Shown here piece by piece: positions 57,361 to 64,000 of a stretch of DNA of 64,000 nt. Each line of letters opens with the position of its first letter. Position 1 is the first letter of the stretch. A program made the translations under genes and the position numbers. Source of the DNA: Aeromicrobium sp. PE09-221 (GTDB taxonomy: Bacteria > Actinomycetota > Actinomycetes > Propionibacteriales > Nocardioidaceae); NCBI RefSeq assembly GCF_002174305.1, contig NZ_MIJB01000003.1:1-64000 (forward strand), read 5' to 3'. Below the pieces are notes generated by a model that had not been told where the DNA came from, ran no database searches, and saw only the letters and a list, made by a program, of their open reading frames with translations.

Positions 57361-59346
57361 CTAGGAAGGACGGGGTGGCTCGACTGGCATGTAGGTGTCG
57401 AACCACTGGACGACTCGGGTGAGGAAGTCGATCATCGCCGGGTAGGCACGGACCCCGTGGCCCTCCTGTGGATAGATGGCCAGGGCCGAATCGACGCCGT
57501 GGCCCGTCAACGCCTGGTGGAACTCCCGCGCCTGCGTCGGCGGCGTGCACCGGTCCAGCGCTCCGGCGACATTGAGACAGGGCGTTCGGACCTTGCTGGC
57601 CTGCAGGACCGGACTCCGCGTGTGCGCGAGGCTGCCCGGGACCTCCGGGTCCGAGCGGAGGAAGGCGTTGCCCCAACCGGCGATGTTGCTCGTAAACGAC
57701 TGGCTGTACCAGTCCGTCACCGGACTGATCGGCACCGCGGCCGCGAACCGTTGATCCTGGGTCACCAGCCACGACGACATGAATCCGCCGTAGCTGCCGC
57801 CGATGAGCCCGACCCGTCTCGGGTCGGCGATGCCTCGTTCGACCAGCGCGTCGACTCCCGACAGGAAGTCGCCGGTGTCGGCACCCCCCATGTCGCCGAC
57901 GACCCGCTGGGCGAAGTCCTGACCGCGCCCCCCGCTGCCGCGCGGGTTCGGGCTCAGCACGGCATATCCGCGCGCCACCAGGAGCGGGACCCACGGATAG
58001 TTCATCGACCACGAGTTCTGAAAGGCCCAGATCGGTCCGCCATGGATGTTTACGACCAGCGGGAACGGGCCCGAGCCGTCCGGTACGCACAGCATGCCCT
58101 CGATCTCCAGCCCGTCAGGCGCCGTCCAGGTCACCGCCTCTGCCGTGCCGCCCACCGACATCAGGTATTCCGTGCCGGGATGGGACACCGTCGCCAGCAC
58201 CTCGGGCACGCCCTCGCTCACGACCACGACCTGCTGCGGAACCGCGTACGCATCCTCGATGACCGCGAAAGTGTCGACCGTCGCGAATGAGCCGGCCGGA
58301 TACCGGAATCCGCACGAATGCGGGGTCGAGTACCGCTCCGTCGCGCGTCCCGTGCCGGCGTCATAGGTGCCGACGACGGTGTCGAGCCCGCGTATGCCGA
58401 AGTAGCCCAGCTCGTGCTCGCCGATCCAGTCGACGGCGGTCACATCGGTCCGCATGGTGTCGATGGTGGAGCGCTTACCCGACTCGAGGTCGAGCACGAT
58501 CAGGTCACCGGCAACGACCCAGCGATCGCTGCAGATGGCCTGGACGACGCTGGCGAAGCGCCCATCGGCAGATCCACCCGGTAGTCCGAGCTGCACGTCG
58601 CTGCGCAGCAGCTCGGTCGTCTCGCCGGAGTCCAGGTCGAGCGCGGTCAGCACGGCACCGTACCAGTCGTCCTCTGCCGGCGCCTCGCTCGTGACGGCCA
58701 CGACGCGCCTCGGTCCGCACCACTGCGCCTCCCAGCAGTTCATGCCGTCCGGAGACACTCGCGAGGCCTGCCCCGTGTCGGGCGAACACACCCACAGGGA
58801 CCGCCACGCCGTCTCCGGGACGCCACTCTCGACCTCCGGGTGCCAGTCAGGGAGGTCGTCCGACGCCGCGTGGGTGACCCCAGAACCCTGACCTCCCGAC
58901 AAGTCGGCACCGAGACCGGCGACACCGAGCAGGATGCTCCGTCCGTCCGGTGACCAGTGCAGGTACTCCACCGTGCCGTCCACACGCCCGGCCCTCCGGG
59001 GAGAGCGCGGGTCCTCACCGTCGGCGATGAACAGCTGAAACTCACCTTCGACGTCGCGGTCGGACAGGTATGCCACCTGGCGACCGTCAGGAGAGTAGCG
59101 ACCGTGACGCGCCGACCCCTGCGAGCCCGAGATGGACTCGAACCCGCCGCCGCGCACCTGGTACACCGACGTCCGCGGCAGCCCTTCCAGTTCGTCACGG
59201 ACCGAACCCGTCACCAGAGGAGTCCGGGCGGTCGGGACGAGGTGGACGTCGGCGACCTCGTGCACCCGGCCGAAGGCGGGCTCGTGCAGTCGACGGCAAT
59301 GGGTCTCGACCGCCTCGTACTCGGCGGTACCTCTGACATCACGCAT
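57361..59346 (-). CDS. S9 family peptidase (prolyl-oligopeptidase-type)
   Basis: This 661-residue serine peptidase has an N-terminal beta-propeller of WD40-like TolB-type blades (GRYSPDGRQVAYLSDRDVEG, YLHWSPDGRSILLGVAGLGA) and a C-terminal alpha/beta hydrolase domain. The nucleophile lies in VGLIGGSYGGFMSSW, the Asp in NVAGALDRCTPPTQAREF and the His in IYPQEGHGVRAYPA. No signal peptide is seen, so it acts in the cytoplasm on short peptides. It follows a flavoenzyme and a peptide-type ABC importer on the same strand, so it probably processes imported peptides. Confidence 0.9.
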   Translation of the reverse strand: MRDVRGTAEYEAVETHCRRLHEPAFGRVHEVADVHLVPTARTPLVTGSVRDELEGLPRTSVYQVRGGGFESISGSQGSARHGRYSPDGRQVAYLSDRDVEGEFQLFIADGEDPRSPRRAGRVDGTVEYLHWSPDGRSILLGVAGLGADLSGGQGSGVTHAASDDLPDWHPEVESGVPETAWRSLWVCSPDTGQASRVSPDGMNCWEAQWCGPRRVVAVTSEAPAEDDWYGAVLTALDLDSGETTELLRSDVQLGLPGGSADGRFASVVQAICSDRWVVAGDLIVLDLESGKRSTIDTMRTDVTAVDWIGEHELGYFGIRGLDTVVGTYDAGTGRATERYSTPHSCGFRYPAGSFATVDTFAVIEDAYAVPQQVVVVSEGVPEVLATVSHPGTEYLMSVGGTAEAVTWTAPDGLEIEGMLCVPDGSGPFPLVVNIHGGPIWAFQNSWSMNYPWVPLLVARGYAVLSPNPRGSGGRGQDFAQRVVGDMGGADTGDFLSGVDALVERGIADPRRVGLIGGSYGGFMSSWLVTQDQRFAAAVPISPVTDWYSQSFTSNIAGWGNAFLRSDPEVPGSLAHTRSPVLQASKVRTPCLNVAGALDRCTPPTQAREFHQALTGHGVDSALAIYPQEGHGVRAYPAMIDFLTRVVQWFDTYMPVEPPRPS

Positions 59347-59426
59347 GAGTGGATCGGACTCCTTCGTTCGGGATTTGCACTGGATCCCGTCGTCACGGTT
59401 GGACCGTACCGACGGAGCGTTACTAG

Positions 59427-60734
59427 TCAGCCCATGACCGTCCCGGTCGTGCTTGAACGGCTGCGCCGTCGCGAGAAGGCACCCAGGTCGATCTCGAGGC
59501 CCGTGTGAACGCCGGTGTAGACCACTGGCAGCGTGTCGTGGTCAGCGCCGTGCTCGACCTCGTCGATCAGCGTCCTCATCATGCATCCGACCACCGGAGC
59601 ATTCTTGAACTGGTTACCGCTCGTGCCCATGGCGACGTAGTACCCCGCTAGGTCCGTGCGGTCGTAGATCGGGGTCCAGTCGTCCGAGACGTCATAGACA
59701 CCCGCCACTCCTCGAGGCCGGTTGGGAACTCCCAGGTCCGGGAGTCGGCGTGCGGCACGGGTCACCTGCGCCTCGAAGACGGCGCTCGTCGGCTGGAGGT
59801 GCGCGTCGTCCGGGTCGTCCAGCCACTCAAACGGATCGCATGCCGGCTCGGTGCCACCGATCAGCAACGAACCACCCACGTCGGATCGGAAGTAGGTTCC
59901 CAGGTCCATGTCGGCCACAGCGGGGCGGGGTTGCGTCGCGTCACCTGTTCCACCCGGCGCAACCACATGGGCGACCTCCTGCCGCATCGGGCGCACGCTG
60001 ACCGTGAAGTCACCCCCGACACCCGCCAGCTCGTTGAGCCCTCCCGACCACGGGCCGGCGGCATTGACGACGATCGACGCCCAGATGGTCGAACCGTCGT
60101 CCAGCTCCACGCCGCTCACCCGATCTCCTGACCGGTGGACAGCCGCGACGGTGCTCTGGAATCGGAACCGTGCTCCCTCGCGGACTGCTGCGGCGGCGAG
60201 ATTCTGCGCGGCGAGCTGCGGATCGCTGACGTGACCGGCGTCGGGTGTGAACACGCCGCCGAGGGTCTGCGTCGCGTCGTGCCAGAAGCGAGGGTCGTCG
60301 AGTCTTCGCGGCGGCCAGTACCTCCCGACGTCCAGACCCGGCACCCGGGACGCGAGCTCAGCACTGTCCCACTCCTCGTAGGGCACCCCGAGTTCTTCGA
60401 ACAACGGGACGTAGGCCGAGCGCGGCGCGGCATCGACGTCGAGCATGACCAGACCGGTCCGCACGTACCGGGCGACATCGCCCACGTCGTGACCGAGATG
60501 GGCCGACCATGATGCCCAGCCGGCGTAGGACTCCCAGGCCGCCGCGACACCGGCGGCGGTCGAGAAGTTGAAGCGCACGACCGCGCTCGACGCGCTGGTC
60601 GACCCGAGTCCCGCCCCGCCCGCTCGATCGACGACGACGACCTGTCGTCCCGACCTCGTCAGTTCCAGCGCGATCGATGACCCGATCACTCCTGCGCCGA
60701 CGACGATGGCGTCGGCAGTCTCCTTGTCAGGCAC
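59427..60734 (-). CDS. FAD-dependent oxidoreductase, DAO (glycine/D-amino acid oxidase) type
   Basis: This 435-residue DAO-family flavoenzyme has AIVVGAGVIGSSIALELTRS for FAD at the N-terminus. VVVNAAGPWSGGLNELAG is in the middle and YYVAMGTSGNQFKNAPVVG near the C-terminus, as in sarcosine oxidase and D-amino acid dehydrogenase relatives. It would oxidise an N-methyl or D-amino acid released from the imported peptide. It lies 80 bp upstream of the peptidase gene and 138 bp downstream of the transporter ATPase gene. Confidence 0.88.
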   Translation of the reverse strand: MPDKETADAIVVGAGVIGSSIALELTRSGRQVVVVDRAGGAGLGSTSASSAVVRFNFSTAAGVAAAWESYAGWASWSAHLGHDVGDVARYVRTGLVMLDVDAAPRSAYVPLFEELGVPYEEWDSAELASRVPGLDVGRYWPPRRLDDPRFWHDATQTLGGVFTPDAGHVSDPQLAAQNLAAAAVREGARFRFQSTVAAVHRSGDRVSGVELDDGSTIWASIVVNAAGPWSGGLNELAGVGGDFTVSVRPMRQEVAHVVAPGGTGDATQPRPAVADMDLGTYFRSDVGGSLLIGGTEPACDPFEWLDDPDDAHLQPTSAVFEAQVTRAARRLPDLGVPNRPRGVAGVYDVSDDWTPIYDRTDLAGYYVAMGTSGNQFKNAPVVGCMMRTLIDEVEHGADHDTLPVVYTGVHTGLEIDLGAFSRRRSRSSTTGTVMG

Positions 60735-60872
60735 TCACTGTCCTCCTCGAGCGTCACACGTTCGTCATCTGGAGTCTGGTCCGCGACGGCTCGCCCGGCA
60801 TCGGACCACAGTCACGTTCGCGACCAGACCGACACGACACCTGTTGCCCAGGGGACCGGTGTCATGTCGACC

Positions 60873-62612
60873 TCAGTCCAGCCAGCTCCGCTTGCCCGTG
60901 GGCACCGCCGCCACGAGGTTGCGGGTGTACTCGTGCGAGGGCGCGTCGATCACGTCCTCCGTGCTGCCACGCTCGACCACCTCGCCCTCGCAGACGACGA
61001 CGAGGTCCTGGGTGACCTGCCGCGCCACGGCCAGGTCATGGGTGATGAACAGCATGGAGATCCCGCGCTCGGCCGTTCTCCGGAACACCTCCAGGATCTC
61101 GAGCTGCACGGACGCGTCGAGCGCGGCCACTGGCTCGTCACAGACCAGCAGCCGCGGCCGCATCGCCAACGCACGGGCGATCGCGACACGCTGCCGTTGA
61201 CCGCCTGACAGCTTGCCGGGTTGCCGGGAGGCGAGGGCGAGGTCCAGCTGCACCTCGTCGAGGAGAGCCTCGACCTCGTCGGCGATCTCCGCGCGACTGC
61301 CCCGCGTGCCGGCGAGTCGCAGGCGCTGACCGACGGCCTCCGCCAATGTGAAGCCAACGGTGTGGGACGGGTTGAGCGAGGCGTACGGGTCCTGGAAGAC
61401 GCACTGGATCGCGCGGGTCGCGGCACCGCGTGCGGTCGTCGTCAGCGCCGACCGATCGCTGATGTCGATCGAGCCCTCGCTGTCGCTCGTCAGCTCGATG
61501 GTTCCAGCGTCCGCCGTCACGAGCCCCAAGACGCACCGAGCAAGCGTGGTCTTGCCCGACCCCGACCCACCGACGATGCCGACGCTCCGACCCTCCCCGA
61601 CCACCAGGTCGACGCCCTGCAGCGCCTGCTTGACCGATGAGCGACGGCCTCCGCCGTAAGCCTTCCTCAGGCCCGTCACCCTCAGCAGGTCGCCGCTCTT
61701 CGCGGAAACGCGGGAGGGATGGTCGCTGATGGGGGCAGGGTCGAGCGCTGGCCGTGGCACTGGGCGTAGCTGCACGAGCCGCTCACGCACGGGAACCTCG
61801 GAGGCGAGCAACTGCGCCGTGTAGGAGTGAGCAGGGTCATTCCCGATCTGAGCCGCAGTGCCGGACTCCACGATCTCGCCGTGCCGCATCACGAGAACGC
61901 GGTCACTCATCGACAGCGCGACCCGGAGGTCGTGGGTGATCAACAGCAGACTCATGCCGCGTGCACGTTGACTCTGCTGCAGCAGCTGCAGGAGGCGACG
62001 TTGCGACGTCGCGTCGAGTGCCGTGGTCGGCTCGTCGGCCATCAGCACCGCTGGATCCCGGGCGATCGCGGCGGCGAGGGCCACGCGCTGTCGCATGCCG
62101 CCGGACAACTCGAAGGGATACCGCTCCTCGATCTCGCCGAGGCCCACCTGTTCGAGCCGTTCCCTGACCTGGTCCGCGATCGCGGCACCGGGCGGGGACC
62201 CGCCGGCGGTGATGCTCTCCGCGAGGTGAGTGCCCACGGTCGTGAGCGGGTTCAGGATCGTGAACGGGTCTTGGAGCAGGAGACTGATCATTGCCCCCGA
62301 GACCGCACGGCGCTCCCGGTCGCCGAGCCGCAGCAGCGGTTGCGTCCCCAGCCGGCAGTCGCCCGACGCGCTCAACCCGGCCGGCAGCACGCCCATGAGC
62401 GCTTTGGCCGTCATGGACTTTCCGCTGCCGGACTCTCCGATGAGCGCCACGGTCTCGCCCGGCGCGACGTCGAAGCTGATTCCCTTGAGGATCTCCGCAC
62501 CGGCCGTGTCCGTGACCCGCAGGTCGCGGACCGTCAGAACTCCATCGTCAGGACCGGCTGGTTCGCCGTCCCGCACCTCGCGATGCTGTCGCGTCGACGT
62601 GTCGGTCATCAT
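60873..62612 (-). CDS. dipeptide/oligopeptide ABC transporter, fused double ATPase
   Basis: This single 579-residue chain contains two complete ATP-binding domains (DppD-DppF type). Domain 1 has VALIGESGSGKSMTAKALMG (Walker A), FELSGGMRQRVALAAAIARD (signature) and VLMADEPTTALD (Walker B). Domain 2 has VGIVGGSGSGKTTLARCVLG, GKLSGGQRQRVAIARALAMR and LLVCDEPVAALD. Most Opp/Dpp systems use two separate ATPases, while fused forms occur in some actinobacteria. ATG 62612 overlaps the permease stop by 4 bp. Confidence 0.94.
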   Translation of the reverse strand: MMTDTSTRQHREVRDGEPAGPDDGVLTVRDLRVTDTAGAEILKGISFDVAPGETVALIGESGSGKSMTAKALMGVLPAGLSASGDCRLGTQPLLRLGDRERRAVSGAMISLLLQDPFTILNPLTTVGTHLAESITAGGSPPGAAIADQVRERLEQVGLGEIEERYPFELSGGMRQRVALAAAIARDPAVLMADEPTTALDATSQRRLLQLLQQSQRARGMSLLLITHDLRVALSMSDRVLVMRHGEIVESGTAAQIGNDPAHSYTAQLLASEVPVRERLVQLRPVPRPALDPAPISDHPSRVSAKSGDLLRVTGLRKAYGGGRRSSVKQALQGVDLVVGEGRSVGIVGGSGSGKTTLARCVLGLVTADAGTIELTSDSEGSIDISDRSALTTTARGAATRAIQCVFQDPYASLNPSHTVGFTLAEAVGQRLRLAGTRGSRAEIADEVEALLDEVQLDLALASRQPGKLSGGQRQRVAIARALAMRPRLLVCDEPVAALDASVQLEILEVFRRTAERGISMLFITHDLAVARQVTQDLVVVCEGEVVERGSTEDVIDAPSHEYTRNLVAAVPTGKRSWLD

Positions 62613-63463
62613 TCCGCCTTCCCTCGGGACAGTCGGGAGGAGATCGCGTCACCGAGCACGGTCGCGGACAGCGCCGCGACCACGATGAGGATGGCCGGGG
62701 CGATCGCTCCCCAAGGATTGAGCTCGAGGAACTCGCGGTTCTCGGTCAGCATGCGTCCCCACTCCGGCGACCCGATGGGAGCACCGAGCCCGAGGAATGA
62801 CAGGGTCGACAGCCCGACCAGCGCAGCGACGAACTCCAACAGCGCGCTCGCGACCACGGTGGGCATAATGTTCGGCAGCAGGTGCACCGCCATGATCCGT
62901 GGCTTGGACATGCCGAGCGACTCCGCCGCCTCCACATACGGCAGGTGGCGCTGGCCCAGGACGGCCGAACGGATCATGCGGGTCCCGGCGGGGGCCGACA
63001 GCACGATCAGCATCACGACCGCACCCCAGTAGCCACCCCCGACCATCCCGACGAAGATGATGATGACGAGGAGGGCGGGCGCCGCGTAGAGCAGATCGAC
63101 CAAGCGCATGATGACGGCCTCGACTCGCCCCCCGAAGTAGCCCGCGGCGAGCCCGAGCGTGATCGACAGCGCCGACCCACCCACCATGACCACGACCGGG
63201 CCGACCAGCGCCGCCTGCGTGCCTTCGATGAGACGACCCAGGATGTCGCGACCGAGAGCATCGGTCCCCAGCAGATGGCCGTCTCCCGGGGGACGCGAGG
63301 GCGAAAGAAGATCCTGGGTGTGCGGATCGAACGGATTGAGCCACGGCCCGAGGAGCGCGCAGGCCGCCAGGACGACCGTCACGAGGACGCACCCGAGGGT
63401 CAGCGGCGAGAACCACCGTCGGTTCCGTCGCGACGGGACGGTCACGATCACATCGGTGCTCAT
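62609..63463 (-). CDS. ABC transporter permease (DppC/OppC type)
   Basis: This 284-residue inner permease has an N-terminal helix (LTLGCVLVTVVLAACALLGP), the periplasmic DPHTQDLLSPSRPPGDGHLL segment, GTDALGRDILGRLIEG (a DppC hallmark) and five further helices. The EAA loop lies near EAAESLGMSKPRIMAVHLLP, where the ATPase docks. It overlaps both flanking genes by 4 bp. Substrates of this group are peptides, nickel or opines, and none is specified. Confidence 0.93.
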   Translation of the reverse strand: MSTDVIVTVPSRRNRRWFSPLTLGCVLVTVVLAACALLGPWLNPFDPHTQDLLSPSRPPGDGHLLGTDALGRDILGRLIEGTQAALVGPVVVMVGGSALSITLGLAAGYFGGRVEAVIMRLVDLLYAAPALLVIIIFVGMVGGGYWGAVVMLIVLSAPAGTRMIRSAVLGQRHLPYVEAAESLGMSKPRIMAVHLLPNIMPTVVASALLEFVAALVGLSTLSFLGLGAPIGSPEWGRMLTENREFLELNPWGAIAPAILIVVAALSATVLGDAISSRLSRGKAE

Positions 63464-64000
63464 GCCACCATCGCCTTCCGGAGCCTGGGGTCAACGAGCA
63501 GATACACCACGTCGCAGATCAGGTTGATCAGAAGGATGAATGCCGCCATCAGCAGAGCGAGCGCCTGGATCACCGGCACGTCCTTCGTATTGACGGCGCC
63601 CACCAGCTGAGACCCGATGCCGGGAAGGGAGAAGACCTGCTCTACCACCACGGCTCCCGTCAGAAAGAAGGCGACGATGGCCCCCACCGACGTGATGACG
63701 GGCAGCGAGCTGTTCCGCAACCGGTAGCGTCCCCACACCAGACGACGCGGCAGCCCCCGGGTGCTCGCGAACGTCATGTAGTCGGCGTGGGTGACCGACA
63801 TGGTCGCCGCCCGGGTCTGGCGGAACACGATCGCCGCGACACTGACCGTCAGGGCGAGCGCGGGCAGGGTCAGATGGTGCAGACGGTCGAGGAGATCGTC
63901 CGATCCGCCGCCGTAGACCGGGAACCAACCCAGCACGATGCCGAAGACATAGAGCATCACGATGCCGATCACGAACGCCGGTGCGCCGAAGCCGAACGTG
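63460..64000 (-). CDS. ABC transporter permease (DppB/OppB type), 5' part beyond the window
   Basis: This C-terminal part of at least 180 residues belongs to the outer permease. GIVLGWFPVYGGG, LTLPALALTVSVAAIVFRQT, DYMTFASTRGLPRRLVWGRY (EAA loop) and EQVFSLPGIGSQLVGAVNTK are standard DppB segments. It ends in the usual VYLLVDPRLRKAMVA. The start lies past position 64000. A substrate-binding protein gene would be expected further upstream. Confidence 0.92.
   Translation of the reverse strand, partial: TFGFGAPAFVIGIVMLYVFGIVLGWFPVYGGGSDDLLDRLHHLTLPALALTVSVAAIVFRQTRAATMSVTHADYMTFASTRGLPRRLVWGRYRLRNSSLPVITSVGAIVAFFLTGAVVVEQVFSLPGIGSQLVGAVNTKDVPVIQALALLMAAFILLINLICDVVYLLVDPRLRKAMVA

Overview
The window is high-G+C DNA with dense, often overlapping genes, many GTG starts and several near-leaderless promoters whose -10 box is TAGACT. 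Together with DnaX, a short SRP RNA, a ThrE-type exporter, a LytR_C/VapB-like pair and LPxTG surface proteins, this points to an actinobacterium. A member of the Mycobacteriales or a related actinomycete order is likely, but the sequence here does not settle the genus. No rRNA, CRISPR array, transposase, integrase or phage gene was found.

Layout. 1-9.7 kb: the dnaX 5' part, a hydrolase, then an envelope polysaccharide block (four family-2 glycosyltransferases, a Wzx-like flippase, a DUF2304 protein and a large multipass DUF6541-type protein). 9.7-19 kb: a ThrE exporter, a paired acyl-CoA dehydrogenase operon, two sortase-type surface proteins, a DJ-1/PfpI protein, tRNA-Ser(GGA), the SRP RNA, the VapB-like/LytR_C pair and aroQ. 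19-28 kb: a DUF559/AbiEi-type gene broken by an in-frame TGA, a form-II CO-dehydrogenase-like operon (S, L, M and G subunits) with a GAF regulator upstream, and an alkyl-DHAP-synthase-like flavoprotein divergent from a TetR gene. 28-33 kb: two DUF202 proteins, an epoxide-hydrolase-like protein, YdcF, adenosine deaminase and a GH114-like lipoprotein.

33-35.1 kb is a decay zone holding remnants of a class A beta-lactamase, a membrane protein and a nitronate monooxygenase around an intact LLM oxidoreductase. 35.1-43.4 kb: a MalY/PatB aminotransferase, a lipoprotein and a catabolic cluster (LysR, MHS-type transporter, RidA, DUF1028, M20 amidohydrolase and a convergent flavin monooxygenase). A related operator-like sequence lies before three transcription units of this cluster, which suggests one regulon for an unknown N-acyl or amide substrate.

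43.7-51.6 kb: an acyl-CoA catabolic island (acyl-CoA ligase, two enoyl-CoA hydratases, SDR, MBL hydrolase, TetR) that is partly decayed. A deletion has joined a livF fragment to a substrate-binding protein without its signal peptide, the MBL gene has an in-frame TAG, and only a fragment of a phosphotransferase remains. Two matched 18-bp palindromes sit between its divergent halves. 51.8-57 kb: an Lrp-type regulator opposite a translationally coupled leucine-dehydrogenase-like gene and a fused indolepyruvate ferredoxin oxidoreductase, which together convert amino acids to acyl-CoA. 57.3-64 kb: an S9 peptidase, a DAO-type flavoenzyme and a Dpp/Opp-type ABC importer with a fused double ATPase; the outer permease gene runs off the end.

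The most unusual non-coding content is a set of intergenic repeat families, each with its own word. One family (five 56-63 bp copies) is shared by loci 16 kb apart and another by loci 28 kb apart. Other gene junctions carry alternating or inverted repeats of different sequence.
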